Positions 19,330 through 28,675 are shown, counted from the stretch's first letter. The stretch is 64,000 nt of DNA from Cupriavidus sp. 2SB (GCF_005503625.1 NZ_SCMX01000005.1:62001-126000); one strand, 5' to 3'. A program made the numbers and translations. The notes: generated by a model from the sequence alone, not told the origin.

Positions 19330-20406
19330 ATGAACGCACTCGAACATCAGCTCCAGTATCCGTTTGGCGAAACCATGCCTGAACCGGGCAAGCGACAGGA
19401 GGTGGCGCCCGGCGTCTACTGGCTGCGCATGCCGCTGCCGTTTGCGCTGGACCACATCAACCTGTGGCTGGTCCGTGACCGCATCGAAGGCCGCGACGGC
19501 TGGACGATCATCGACTGTGGTATCACCAACGACACCATCAAGACCCACTGGGAAACGATCTTCGCCAACGAGCTGGAAGGACTACCCGTCCTGCGCGTGC
19601 TGGTGACCCACTGCCATCCCGATCACGTCGGGCTGGCGCACTGGATCTGCGGCCAGTGGGATGTGCGTTTGTGGATGAGCCTGGGCGACTACATGACCGC
19701 GCGCGTGATGGCCGGCGGCTCGGGCGTGGGTTCGAATGCGGGCGGCGATTTCGCGGCCAGCCACTTCGCGCGCCATGGCCTGACCGATGAAGACCATCTC
19801 GAAAAGCTGCGGGCGCGCAAGGCGTACTACCCGTCGATGGTGCCCGACGTGCCCACGCAATACCGTCGCCTGATGGATGGCGACACGGTGGAAATGGGCG
19901 CCGATCCGGCCACGTCGTCGTGGCGCGTGATCACGGGCTACGGCCATGCACCGGAACATGTGGCGCTCTACAACGCTGCGACCAACGTGCTGATTTCCGG
20001 CGACATGGTGCTGCCGCGCATCTCGACCAACGTCAGCGTCTTCGACATGGAGCCGGAAGCCAATCCGCTACAGCTCTATCTCGATTCGCTCGGCAAATAC
20101 GACGATCTGCCTGCCGATGTGCTGGTGCTGCCTTCGCACGACCGCCCGTTCCGCAACATCCACACGCGCATCCGCCAGTTGCACGAGCACCATGTGGATC
20201 GTCTGGCCGAAACGCTCGACGCCTGCGCGGAAAAGCCCTGCCATGCGGTGGATATCGTCAGCGTGATCTTCCGTCGTCAGTTCGACATCCATCAGTTGAC
20301 GTTCGCGATTGGCGAATCGCTCGCGCACCTGCATGCGCTGTGGCATCGCGGCGAACTGGTGCGGCACACGGGCGAAGACGGCATCATCCGCTTCACGAAA
20401 GCCTGA
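19330..20406 (+). CDS. Metallo-beta-lactamase-fold hydrolase, LACTB2-like layout
   Basis: A 358-residue protein with the zinc motif HCHPDH at residues 94-99 (THCHPDHVG), a later GHAPEHV histidine segment, SGDMVLPRIS and a final SHDRPF. A C-terminal helical part of about 90 residues (LHEHHVDRLAETLDAC onward) resembles the winged-helix tail of LACTB2-type proteins. Its reaction is unknown; thioesterase, glyoxalase II-like and nuclease activities are all found in the fold. It is divergent from liuR with a LiuR-like palindrome upstream. A GTG at 19318 is an alternative start. Confidence 0.82.
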   Translation: MNALEHQLQYPFGETMPEPGKRQEVAPGVYWLRMPLPFALDHINLWLVRDRIEGRDGWTIIDCGITNDTIKTHWETIFANELEGLPVLRVLVTHCHPDHVGLAHWICGQWDVRLWMSLGDYMTARVMAGGSGVGSNAGGDFAASHFARHGLTDEDHLEKLRARKAYYPSMVPDVPTQYRRLMDGDTVEMGADPATSSWRVITGYGHAPEHVALYNAATNVLISGDMVLPRISTNVSVFDMEPEANPLQLYLDSLGKYDDLPADVLVLPSHDRPFRNIHTRIRQLHEHHVDRLAETLDACAEKPCHAVDIVSVIFRRQFDIHQLTFAIGESLAHLHALWHRGELVRHTGEDGIIRFTKA

Positions 20407-20427
20407 TGCTTTCGCTGCTGGCGGCGG

Positions 20428-21261
20428 TCAGATACCGGCCGTCGCCAGTTCCTGCAGATACTTCACGCCGGCCACGGCGCGGCTGCCGTACCACGACAGC
20501 ATCTCGCCATCCACCAGCAGCACGGGCTTGCCGATCTGGCGCTCCAAAGCATCGGCGTGATCCTCGGTGAAGCGGTACGGCTCGGTCGATAGCAGCACGG
20601 CGTCCAGCTCACGCACCAGTGCATCGCTCCATTTGAACGTCGGATAGCGCTCGCCTTCCGCATTGGGACGGCTGCAATCGCCATCGACACAGGCCACGAG
20701 CGCATCGTCGGGCCACGTCGACCAATTCACGAGCGCGAGCATCTGACTGATATAGGTGGCGCGCGACACCGTCATCCATGGGTCTTGCCAGATGGCGTAG
20801 AGCACGCGTCGTGGCGTCCATTTGCGTGCGCGCAGTGCATCGAGTGCTTCGCGCAAATTGAAGGATAGCCGCGCTGCCTCGGCCTGCTTGTCGAAGATGC
20901 CGCCGAGCAATGTGTACAGCGCGAAGTTATCGTCGGGACGACACGGATGGGTGACGATCACATGCGGCACGAAGCTGCGGATCTCATCGACGGTCTCCTT
21001 CCGGTTCTCGTCGATGTTGACGATGACGTGCGTCGGCGCCAACGCGCGCAGGCGATCCACCTTCACGTCCTTGGTGCCACCCACTTTCTCCACGGCCCGC
21101 ACCGCAGGCTCGGGGTGGATGCAGAAGCCGGTGCGCGCGACAATGCGATCAGCGAGGCCGAGATCGAACAGCAACTCGGTGATCGATGGCACGAGCGAGG
21201 CGATACGCACCTCGCCGGAAGCGGTGTCATGTTGCTGGCCGATGGCATCGATCCACATCAT
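20428..21261 (-). CDS. BtuF-like cobalamin-binding family protein without signal peptide
   Basis: A 277-residue protein of the helical-backbone periplasmic-binding fold. IASLVPSITELLFDLGLADRIV and VGGTKDVKVDRLRALAPTHV are typical of BtuF/FepB-like vitamin B12 and siderophore binders. The start at 21261 gives no hydrophobic signal peptide, so export is doubtful. The ATG overlaps the stop of the upstream short-chain dehydrogenase by four bases. No ABC permease or ATPase for B12 is adjacent. The exact ligand is not shown by the sequence. Confidence 0.78.
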   Translation of the reverse strand: MMWIDAIGQQHDTASGEVRIASLVPSITELLFDLGLADRIVARTGFCIHPEPAVRAVEKVGGTKDVKVDRLRALAPTHVIVNIDENRKETVDEIRSFVPHVIVTHPCRPDDNFALYTLLGGIFDKQAEAARLSFNLREALDALRARKWTPRRVLYAIWQDPWMTVSRATYISQMLALVNWSTWPDDALVACVDGDCSRPNAEGERYPTFKWSDALVRELDAVLLSTEPYRFTEDHADALERQIGKPVLLVDGEMLSWYGSRAVAGVKYLQELATAGI

Positions 21262-22064
21262 GTGTCCCGCGCTTCCGCAGACTTGCGCGGCTTGCGCGGC
21301 GCGCGGCGGAACAATGCGTCGTAGAGCCAGAACGGCAGCACGTGCAGCACCGTTGCCACCACACCCATCTGCCACGGAATCACCTTGAACCGCGTGCCAC
21401 CCGCGATCTCGCGCACCGCCTTGCGCGCGAAGTCATCGGCATCCATCAGGAATGGCATGCGATACGGATTGTGCGCGGTCATCGGCGTGCGGATATAACC
21501 CGGTGCGATGGTCACCACGCGAATCCGCTCGCGCGATTGTTCCAGCCGCAGGCTCTCCAGCAGCTTGATCACTGCTGACTTCGACGCACTGTAGGCCCCG
21601 CCACCCGGCAAGCCGCGCACACCCGCCACGCTGGCAATGCCAACGAGCGTCCCACGCCAGCCATCGGCGCCCGGGGGCTGCTTGCACATTGGCGAGAGAA
21701 ACGGCTGGAACGTGGTCAGCGTGCCGAACCAGTTGGTATCCATGACGGCACGAAACTGCTCCAGATCCTCTCGCTCGCTGGCCACGGTGCCGACCGAAAT
21801 GCCAGCATTGGCGATCACCACATCGGGACAGCCCACGTGCGTCAGGAAATCGTTTGCGGCCTCCAGCATCGCGTCGGCATCGCGCACATCGGCGGTGTAG
21901 ATGCGTACGGCATCGGGATTTGGCAGGGTGTCGGCAAAAGCCCGCAATGCGTCTTCGCGCCGACCAACGAGACCCAATGCTGCGCCCTGCGCCGCATACG
22001 CCCGCGCCAGCGCCTGGCCAATGCCGCTGGACGCACCCGTGAGAAAGATCTTTTGATTTGGCAT
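21258..22064 (-). CDS. Short-chain dehydrogenase/reductase
   Basis: A 268-residue SDR with FLTGASSGIGQALARAYAAQG at the nucleotide-binding site, NAGISVG, and YSASKSAVIKL as the Tyr/Lys active site. The C-terminus ends in a hydrophobic stretch (VVATVLHVLPFWLYDALF) that may anchor it to the membrane. Substrate unknown. The ATG at 22064 is chosen because the frame beyond it runs into a palindromic repeat. The coupled downstream gene is the cobalamin-binding-like protein. Confidence 0.85.
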   Translation of the reverse strand: MPNQKIFLTGASSGIGQALARAYAAQGAALGLVGRREDALRAFADTLPNPDAVRIYTADVRDADAMLEAANDFLTHVGCPDVVIANAGISVGTVASEREDLEQFRAVMDTNWFGTLTTFQPFLSPMCKQPPGADGWRGTLVGIASVAGVRGLPGGGAYSASKSAVIKLLESLRLEQSRERIRVVTIAPGYIRTPMTAHNPYRMPFLMDADDFARKAVREIAGGTRFKVIPWQMGVVATVLHVLPFWLYDALFRRAPRKPRKSAEARDT

Positions 22065-22099
22065 GGGGTGGAATATAGCTGGTTCAACCGCTTCCCTTG

Positions 22100-22140
22100 G
22101 TTTACTCCCCTCTCCCGCCATGCGGGAGAGGGGAGTAAAC
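22100..22140. repeat. Solitary arm of the palindromic repeat family
   Basis: A perfect 19-base-pair hairpin with a three-base loop. Its centre is CTCCCCTCTCCCGC and its complement, the arm sequence of the composite repeats elsewhere in the window. Here the flanking GTTTA/TAAAC is also symmetric. It sits in the gap between the SDR start and the dsbA terminator. Confidence 0.88.
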
Positions 22141-22162
22141 AATCAGGGATTCAAGCGCCCAT

Positions 22163-22193
22163 AAAAAAACCCGGCGACACCGCCGGGTTTTTT
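22163..22193 (-). terminator. dsbA terminator
   Basis: A CCCGGCG/CGCCGGG stem with a four-base loop, flanked by A and T runs on both sides. On the minus strand the stem is followed by a run of seven T, directly after dsbA. It could also work on the plus strand, but no plus-strand gene enters it. Confidence 0.9.
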
Positions 22194-22217
22194 GTCTTAC
22201 CTCAAGCGCTCAAACGC

Positions 22218-22856
22218 TCAAAGCTTCTTTCCACGTACGCCGTCGACCAGGAAGTCCATGGTCTTGATCGCGTTGGGAATCGTGCCGGCGATCGAGGGCG
22301 AGGTTTCGTACTTGCCTTGCACCACGACAGTCGGCACGCCATCGATCTTGTACGCATCGGCAATCTTGTTCGCGCGCTGGGCGCTGGTCGTCACCGAGAA
22401 CGAGTTATAGGTGTCGAGCCACTGCTTCTTGTCGATGCCGTTCTGCGCCATGAAGTCGGCGATCTCGTTGGTATCCAGCATGCGCTTGCGTTGCTTGTGG
22501 ATGGCCTCGAAAACCTTGCCGGTCATGGCGTCGAGCTTGCCCAGCGATTCCAGCGCGTAGTAGATCTTGGTATGCGGCAGCAGGTCGTCACGGAAGGCTA
22601 CCGGCACGCGCTTGAACACCACGTCCTTGCCCTGCTTCTTGATCCATGCTTCCAGTTCCGGCTCGAAGTCGTAGCAATGCGGGCAGCCGTACCAGAAGAA
22701 CTCGGTCACTTCGATCTTGCCAGCCGGCACAGCTTGCGGGGCTTTCAGAACGGTGTAGTCCTTGCCTTCGGTCGGCGCGGCCATGGCGGCGGGCGCGGAC
22801 ATCAGCAGGCCGCTCACGGCGGCAACGGTAGCGATCAGTGCGGCAATTTTCTTCAT
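22218..22856 (-). CDS. dsbA: Periplasmic thiol:disulfide oxidoreductase DsbA
   Basis: A 212-residue exported oxidant of secreted proteins. The signal peptide MKKIAALIATVAAVSGLLM... is probably cleaved after AMA at residue 26. The active site is CPHC at residues 58-61, the DsbA-type dipeptide, and the cis-proline loop is GVPTVVV. It is the last gene of argS, SPOR protein, dsbA and is followed by a strong terminator. Confidence 0.96.
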   Translation of the reverse strand: MKKIAALIATVAAVSGLLMSAPAAMAAPTEGKDYTVLKAPQAVPAGKIEVTEFFWYGCPHCYDFEPELEAWIKKQGKDVVFKRVPVAFRDDLLPHTKIYYALESLGKLDAMTGKVFEAIHKQRKRMLDTNEIADFMAQNGIDKKQWLDTYNSFSVTTSAQRANKIADAYKIDGVPTVVVQGKYETSPSIAGTIPNAIKTMDFLVDGVRGKKL

Positions 22857-22962
22857 GTTCGAAGGGCCTTACAGGTTGAACGTGCGATGAATGCGTCTGG
22901 ATGATTGGGGCTAGGACCACGGCGGCGGCGCTTGGTTCACGCCGCCGCCACCCCATCCGGAA

Positions 22963-23718
22963 TTATTGCTTGGTAAAGCGGATGACCGAGGCGTCGAAAC
23001 CAGCCGACTGCAGGCGGTCCCGCACGCGGTTCATGTCCTCGATCCGGTTGAACGGTCCCACCCGAACGCGGTACATCTTGATCCCGTTGACATCGCGGTC
23101 CGTGACCCGCGCCTCGAAGCCCTGCATGGCCAGGTTGGCCTTCTGCCGGTCGGCATCATCCTGCGATCGGAACGCGCCCACCTGCAACAGGTATCCGACC
23201 TTGTTGGCATCGGCCTGTGCAATTTCTGCGATCGGATCGGCTACCGGCTTCTCGGCCGGACGCGTCACCGGCTTGTCCGCAGGCTTTTCGGCCGGCTTGT
23301 CCGTCGGCTTGATCGGCGTCAGGCCGTTGCCATTTGTCGCACCCGGCTCGGCCGGACGCGTCGTCGCCACGGGCGGCTGGGACGGTGCGGCGGGCGGCTC
23401 GGCCTGGCCCACGGGCTTGGCGGGCGTCTTGCTCCACAGCGGACGGTTCGGGTCCGACGGCTCGGCGCTTGGCTGCTGAGGCTGAGTCGGACTCGGCAGC
23501 GCGCTGGTCACGTTACCGGGCTCGGTCGCGCGCGGGGTGGCGGGGCCATTGACGCCCTTCTGCTGGAACGGCGCGGGCGACTTGGTGATGTACAACGCGA
23601 TGACCACGGCAATCGCCAGGCCAACGATCAGGCCGAGCACCAGGCCCAGGAACGTGCCGCCGCGTTGCGTCAGGCGATGGCGGACGGTGCGCGCGGCGCG
23701 CTTGGCTTTGTGTTGCAT
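22963..23718 (-). CDS. SPOR-domain membrane protein, FtsN-like
   Basis: A 251-residue bitopic protein. A basic cytoplasmic tail (MQHKAKRAARTVRHRLTQRG) is followed by a membrane helix at about 21-44, a long Pro/Lys/Ala-rich linker with PTDKPAEKPADKP repeats, and a C-terminal SPOR domain (VGYLLQVGAFRSQDDADRQK onward). SPOR domains bind denuded septal peptidoglycan, so a division role like FtsN is likely. GAAGAGGA precedes the ATG. It lies 49 bases downstream of argS. Confidence 0.88.
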   Translation of the reverse strand: MQHKAKRAARTVRHRLTQRGGTFLGLVLGLIVGLAIAVVIALYITKSPAPFQQKGVNGPATPRATEPGNVTSALPSPTQPQQPSAEPSDPNRPLWSKTPAKPVGQAEPPAAPSQPPVATTRPAEPGATNGNGLTPIKPTDKPAEKPADKPVTRPAEKPVADPIAEIAQADANKVGYLLQVGAFRSQDDADRQKANLAMQGFEARVTDRDVNGIKMYRVRVGPFNRIEDMNRVRDRLQSAGFDASVIRFTKQ

Positions 23719-23767
23719 GAAGTCCTCTTCGGTGATGCCGGGGATTATAGAGCCACCTGCACCGGGT

Positions 23768-25573
23768 TCAGGCTGCCTGTTCCCGATCCATCCGTTGCGG
23801 CGCGGACACACCGATCACGGCCAGACCGTTCCTGAGCACCTGACGCGTTGCGGCCAGCAGCGCCAGGCGGGCCCGCTTGACCGTCTCGTCGTCCACGAGC
23901 ACGCGGTCCGCGTTGTAGAACGCGTGGAAATCCCCAGCCAGATCGCGCAGGTAGAACGCCACGGCATGCGGCGCCAGTTCGCCAGCGGCGGCGGCCAGCA
24001 TGTCGGGGAACTCCGCCAGACGACGGCCCAGCGCAATGGCCTGCGGGCTGACATCGGCAGCGGTCACGGCCGCCAGGTCCACGCTGGCCAGCTCGGGCAG
24101 GCGCGCCTGCCAGTCGGCACCGCCCCATGCCTCGAAGATCGAGCAAATGCGCGCGTGGGCGTACTGCACGTAATACACCGGGTTCTCGTCGTTCTGCTTG
24201 AGCGCCAGGTCCACGTCGAACACGAATTCGGTATCGGCCTTGCGCGACAGCAGGAAGAAGCGCACCGCATCGCGGCCCCGCGTGAAGTGGGCGGGCCAGT
24301 CGGCCACGGCGCCTTCCAGGCAGCCGCGAATCGTCTCGCTGCCGCCGTTGCTCCATTCGATCAGGTCTCGCACGGTCACGTAGGAACCGGCGCGCTTGGA
24401 GATCTTGACCTCCTCGCCGTCCTTCATCACGGTGACCATCTTGTGCAGCACGTAGTCGGGGTAGCCCTGCGGAATGCCGATGTCCAGGCCCTGCAGGCCG
24501 GCGCGCACACGGGCAATGGTGCCGTGGTGGTCGCTGCCCTGCACGTTGATAACCTTGGCGAAGCCGCGCTCCCACTTGGTGGTGTGGTACGCCACGTCGG
24601 GCACGAAGTACGTGTACGTGCCGTCCGTCTTCTTCATGACGCGATCCTTGTCGTCGCCATCGTCCGTGGTGCGCAGCCACAGCGCGCCTTCGTTCTCGTA
24701 CGTCTTGCCCTTGGCCACCAGCGACTGCACGGCCGATTCCACGCGGCCATCGCTGTACAGCGACGACTCCAGGTAATAGCGGTCGAACTTCACGCCGAAC
24801 GCCTGCAGGTCGATGTCCTGCTCGTTGCGCAGATAGGTGACCGCGAACTTGCGGATCGACTCGATATCCTCGATGTTGCCCGATGCCGTGACCGGCTCGC
24901 CATCGGAGGCCGCCACGGTCTTGCCAGCCAGGAAGTCGGCAGCGATCTCGGCGATGTAGTCGCCGTTGTAGGCAGACTCGGGCCAGCCTGCGTCACCCGG
25001 CTTCATGCCGCGCGCCCGTGCCTGGACGGAGATGGCCAGCGTCTGGATCTGCACGCCGGCGTCGTTGTAGTAGAACTCGCGATGGACCTTCCAGCCCTGC
25101 CAGTCCAGCAGGTTGGCCAGCGCGTCGCCCAGCGCGGCCTGTCGGCCGTGGCCAACGTGCAGCGGGCCGGTCGGGTTGGCCGAGACGAACTCCACCAGCA
25201 CCTGGCCATGCTCGCCGGCGGCCCGGGCACCGTAGCGGTCGCCTTCGGCCAGCACGGCGCGCAGCACCTCGGCGCGGGCGGCCGGGGTCAGGCGCAGGTT
25301 GATGAAGCCGGGACCGGCGATTTCCAGCGCGGCCACCAGCACCGAGGCACGCGGATCGGCGTTGACCGCGTCCACCACCTTCTGCGCCAGTTCGCGCGGG
25401 TTGGTCTTCAGCGCCTTGGCCACCTGCATGGCGATATTGCACGCCAGGTCGCCGTGGGCGGCTGCCTTGGGGCGCTCGAACGTGACCGCGGGCAGGTTGA
25501 CGTCGGCCGGGGCCAGCGCACGCACGGCGTCAGTGAACGCGGCGGCGAGTTGTGAGGTCTGAACAGGCAGCAT
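23768..25573 (-). CDS. argS: Arginyl-tRNA synthetase
   Basis: Class I synthetase of 601 residues. The HIGH-type motif is HVGH in [14 protein letters not shown], and a KISKR segment ([14 protein letters not shown]) stands at the KMSKS position. An N-terminal Add1-like domain and a C-terminal DALR anticodon-binding domain ([20 protein letters not shown]) frame them. The ATG at 25573 gives the usual N-terminus; the frame extends 54 codons further without family character. It is divergent from the DUF1840 gene. Confidence 0.96.
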   Translation of the reverse strand: MLPVQTSQLAAAFTDAVRALAPADVNLPAVTFERPKAAAHGDLACNIAMQVAKALKTNPRELAQKVVDAVNADPRASVLVAALEIAGPGFINLRLTPAARAEVLRAVLAEGDRYGARAAGEHGQVLVEFVSANPTGPLHVGHGRQAALGDALANLLDWQGWKVHREFYYNDAGVQIQTLAISVQARARGMKPGDAGWPESAYNGDYIAEIAADFLAGKTVAASDGEPVTASGNIEDIESIRKFAVTYLRNEQDIDLQAFGVKFDRYYLESSLYSDGRVESAVQSLVAKGKTYENEGALWLRTTDDGDDKDRVMKKTDGTYTYFVPDVAYHTTKWERGFAKVINVQGSDHHGTIARVRAGLQGLDIGIPQGYPDYVLHKMVTVMKDGEEVKISKRAGSYVTVRDLIEWSNGGSETIRGCLEGAVADWPAHFTRGRDAVRFFLLSRKADTEFVFDVDLALKQNDENPVYYVQYAHARICSIFEAWGGADWQARLPELASVDLAAVTAADVSPQAIALGRRLAEFPDMLAAAAGELAPHAVAFYLRDLAGDFHAFYNADRVLVDDETVKRARLALLAATRQVLRNGLAVIGVSAPQRMDREQAA

Positions 25574-25752
25574 GGATATCTTGGCCTCGAAGGCGGAAGC
25601 TGCCGGTTGCGGGCCACGGCCAAGTGAAGGCCGCGCCGCCCAACCGACATTGCAAATCGGGAAACGCGGAATTTTATCAGGTGCTATGCTGACATCATGC
25701 GACTGGTCGGGCGCCTGGGGCGCGCGACCCCCCACTCGTGAAAGGAAACATC

Positions 25753-26073
25753 ATGCTGATCACCTTCAAATCCCACGCGGCGCAGGACCTGATCATGATG
25801 AAGGACCTTGCCGTCACGCTGCTTGGCATCATCGGCAAGCACCTGGGCGAGCGCGGGGTGATCACGTCCGAGGAGATGCCGGCGGCCATCCGCAAGCTCG
25901 AAGCCGCCGTCCTGGACGCGAAGCGGACCCACCCGGCCGATACCACCGTTCACCCTGGCGAACAGGATGACAAGGAAGAGGAACCGCTGCATCTTGGCCA
26001 GCGGGCCTACCCATTCCTGGACATGCTGCGCCTCTCGCAGAAGGAAGGCACCGACGTGTTGTGGGGCGTCTGA
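25753..26073 (+). CDS. DUF1840 family protein
   Basis: A 106-residue acidic cytosolic protein beginning MLITFKSHAAQDLIMMKDLA, a conserved opening in small betaproteobacterial proteins of the DUF1840 family. The function is unknown. The ATG at 25753 has GAAAGGAAAC upstream. It stands alone, divergent from argS with a gap of 179 bases. Confidence 0.85.
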   Translation: MLITFKSHAAQDLIMMKDLAVTLLGIIGKHLGERGVITSEEMPAAIRKLEAAVLDAKRTHPADTTVHPGEQDDKEEEPLHLGQRAYPFLDMLRLSQKEGTDVLWGV

Positions 26074-26196
26074 GCCGCCTTCGCATTCGTTGCTCCCTGC
26101 TGCATAACCGTTTCACGGGCGGCCACGCGCCGCCAGCCTTGCTGCATCCGCAGAAAGGCTTCTGAAAGATTTGTCCATCGCCTTCCCCTGCGCACG

Positions 26197-26230
26197 AAAA
26201 AAAACCCGGACACCGTGAGGGGCCCGGGCA
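26197..26230 (-). terminator. Probable terminator of the DUF883 gene
   Basis: On the minus strand an imperfect GC stem (CCCGG pairing with CCGGG, plus weaker inner pairs) is followed by eight T. It lies about 100 bases beyond the stop of the DUF883 gene. Confidence 0.55.
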
Positions 26231-26332
26231 TCCCGGATCAGGGATTTATCCGGAAAGGGGGTTGCTGCAAGATTGAAGGAAGCAAGACTTCCTTCGAATA
26301 CGCATGACGTGGCCGTCGGATTGCTCCAGACG

Positions 26333-26752
26333 CTATTCGTCCGAACGGCGGCCCGCCAACATCAATCCGATACACGCGCCCACCAGGGCGGCAATACCGA
26401 TGGCCTTCATCGGCGATTCGGCCACGCGCTGGCGGCCGTGATCCACGGCCACGCTGGCCTGGTCTCGCGCCCAGTGCATGCCGTCCAGGCTGCGTTCGCG
26501 CATACGCTCGGCCATCTCGTTGGCGCGCATGCGCAGGCGGCGGCCAGCGGCCAGCCCCTCCGCCGACCCCTCGTGCGCCAGCACGTCGATGGTTTGCTGG
26601 AGCTGGGCGATCAGCGCCTTGACTTCATCCGATGCGGGCGTCATGGCGTCGCGGCTATCGCGGGCGGAATGCTTGATCTGGCGAACAGCCGCATCGGCGC
26701 TGTCGTGCAGATGGTTGATTTCCTTACGGACCTTCGGATTTTGCGTGAGCAT
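26333..26752 (-). CDS. DUF883 (ElaB/YqjD-type) membrane-anchored protein
   Basis: A 139-residue protein with a long amphipathic helical region (EINHLHDSADAAVRQIKHSA) and a C-terminal membrane helix ending GIAALVGACIGLMLAGRRSDE. This layout matches ElaB/YqjD proteins, which tether ribosomes to the inner membrane in stationary phase in E. coli. Whether this homologue does the same is not known. AGGAG precedes the ATG at 26752. A DUF1328 gene lies upstream on the same strand. Confidence 0.85.
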   Translation of the reverse strand: MLTQNPKVRKEINHLHDSADAAVRQIKHSARDSRDAMTPASDEVKALIAQLQQTIDVLAHEGSAEGLAAGRRLRMRANEMAERMRERSLDGMHWARDQASVAVDHGRQRVAESPMKAIGIAALVGACIGLMLAGRRSDE

Positions 26753-26837
26753 GTATGGACTCCTGTTTTCCGGTTCGGGATCTTTCAGCATGGCGCCCGT
26801 CAAGAGACCCGGCGGGCTTAGCCGAGACCTGTCGCGC

Positions 26838-27002
26838 TTACCGTCGGCGCACCAGGCCCATTACAAACGTCACCAGGGCCACCACCAGGAAGATGAAGAA
26901 CAGGATCTTGGCAATCTCCACTGCGCCGGCTGCAATGCCACCGAAGCCGAAGATCGCCGCCACCAGGGCGACAATGAAAAAGACGAGTGCGTAATACAGC
27001 AT
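26838..27002 (-). CDS. DUF1328 small membrane protein
   Basis: A 54-residue, almost wholly hydrophobic protein. It begins [20 protein letters not shown] and ends VMGLVRRR, with two membrane helices separated by [12 protein letters not shown]. This is the DUF1328 (YtjA) pattern. GGGAGA lies upstream of the ATG. Function unknown; homologues often accompany stress and envelope genes. It is 85 bases upstream of the DUF883 gene and divergent from the histidine kinase. Confidence 0.88.
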   Translation of the reverse strand: MLYYALVFFIVALVAAIFGFGGIAAGAVEIAKILFFIFLVVALVTFVMGLVRRR

Positions 27003-27283
27003 GGCCGGTCTCCCGAGGTTAGCGGGCGCCCCGGTATGCCGGTTTGCCCGGCTTGCGCCACGGTGCGCAAGCTCATAGCCTCATGCTAGGGGCCGGCCCT
27101 TTGACCGCACACCGAAACCTGACCGATTCAGATGTCAGCCGAGTCCTACACCGCGCCGCGCGCCGCGCCGGATGCGGCGCCGGGCGCGCACCGGTACGAT
27201 TGACCCCGCTGAAACGATGTGATTCCATGGCCGCCCGTGTGCCCTGCTTGTCGATGGGCGGCGCCTCAACCGGTACTCTCCCG

Positions 27284-28675
27284 ATGGCCAAGCATTCCCT
27301 CCTTCTCCGTAATTCCCTGTTGCTGGCCGGGGGCATCGTGCTGACCCTGGCGGTGCTGATCGCATCGGAAACCGGCAACCTGCGCCTGCGCCAGGGCTAT
27401 ACGGAGGCCATCCGCTCCCAGCAATTGCAAAGTGATCTTGGCGCGCTGGCCGCCGAACTCGTCAATGCAGAGGCCGGGCAGCGCGGCTACCTGCTGACCG
27501 GAAAGGAGAGCTATCTCGATCCGTACTACAAGGCACTGCCGCACATCACCGACCTGATGGCGCGCATCCGCCAGCATTACGCCGATGACCCCGAGGGGCT
27601 GCGGCTATTCGGCGAGACTTCGCAGTTCGTGACGCGCAAGCTCAACGAGATGGCACTGACGCTGGTCTACGGCAAGCGCGACGTGGACGTGGCGCTCGAC
27701 ATGATCCGCACCGACTTCGGCAAGCAGACCATGGAAAGCGCGCGGCGCGGACTGGAACAACTGCAGGTGCGCGAGTCCGGCACGGTCACGCACAACCTGG
27801 AAGCTGCCGAGCATGACCTGCAGTTGTCGCGTTACGGCATCGGCCTGCTGACCGCCATCAACATCCTGCTGCTTGTCACGGTGGGACTGGGACACCAGCG
27901 CCGCATGACGATGGCCGAGGCGGCCCGCACCCAGCTCGAAGAAGAAAGCGCACGGCTCGACCGCAAGGTGCGCGCACGCACGCGGCAACTCTCTGCACTG
28001 GCCGCTCACTTGCAACGCGTAACCGAAGACGAGAAGACACGGCTGGCGCGCGAGTTGCACGACGAACTTGGCGCGATCCTCACGGCCATCAAGCTCGACC
28101 TGCACTGGGTCAAGATGCGCGTGCAGGCCACCCACCCCGAAGCGCGCGACAAGATCACACGCGTGATGCAGCATGCCGACCAGGCCATCCAGATCAAGCG
28201 GCGTCTGATCGAGGATTTGCGGCCCACGGTGTTGCTGAACCTTGGGCTGCGCGAAGCCATCGTCCAGTTGGTGGAAGACGTTGGCGCCCGGAATCAGTGG
28301 GAGACCGAACTGGTGCTGCCCGAGTCGCTGCCCCAGTTGCGCGACAACGCCGCTATCGCGATGTACCGCATCGTCCAGGAATCGCTCAACAACGCCAGCA
28401 AGTACGCGGAAGCCACGCATGTGTCCGTAATCCTGGCCTGCACCGACCAGCAGATCACGCTGACCATCCGCGACGATGGCCACGGCCTGCCGCCTGACTT
28501 CGACGTCACCACCACCGCCGGCCATCACGGTCTGCTCGGCATGGAGCAGCGCGTGCTGGCACTGGGTGGCACGATGCATGTGGATTCCTCGCCGGAAGAG
28601 GGCGTGACGATTCGGGCAGAGGTGCCGCTGACGACCGCGGTGCTGGCACCGCCTGAGGAGGCGGCGGAGGTTTGA
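27284..28675 (+). CDS. CHASE3-type sensor histidine kinase, NarX/UhpB class
   Basis: A 463-residue membrane kinase. A membrane helix at 9-28 is followed by a helical periplasmic CHASE3-like domain (NAEAGQRGYLLTGKESYLDP), a second helix near 185-205, a coiled coil, and a HisKA_3 dimerisation domain with His259 in RELHDELGA. The HATPase domain carries QESLNNASKYA and IRDDGHGLPP. The signal is unknown. No clear Shine-Dalgarno marks the start; ATG 27227 is an alternative. The two regulators encoded just beyond on the opposite strand are its likely partners. Confidence 0.88.
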   Translation: MAKHSLLLRNSLLLAGGIVLTLAVLIASETGNLRLRQGYTEAIRSQQLQSDLGALAAELVNAEAGQRGYLLTGKESYLDPYYKALPHITDLMARIRQHYADDPEGLRLFGETSQFVTRKLNEMALTLVYGKRDVDVALDMIRTDFGKQTMESARRGLEQLQVRESGTVTHNLEAAEHDLQLSRYGIGLLTAINILLLVTVGLGHQRRMTMAEAARTQLEEESARLDRKVRARTRQLSALAAHLQRVTEDEKTRLARELHDELGAILTAIKLDLHWVKMRVQATHPEARDKITRVMQHADQAIQIKRRLIEDLRPTVLLNLGLREAIVQLVEDVGARNQWETELVLPESLPQLRDNAAIAMYRIVQESLNNASKYAEATHVSVILACTDQQITLTIRDDGHGLPPDFDVTTTAGHHGLLGMEQRVLALGGTMHVDSSPEEGVTIRAEVPLTTAVLAPPEEAAEV

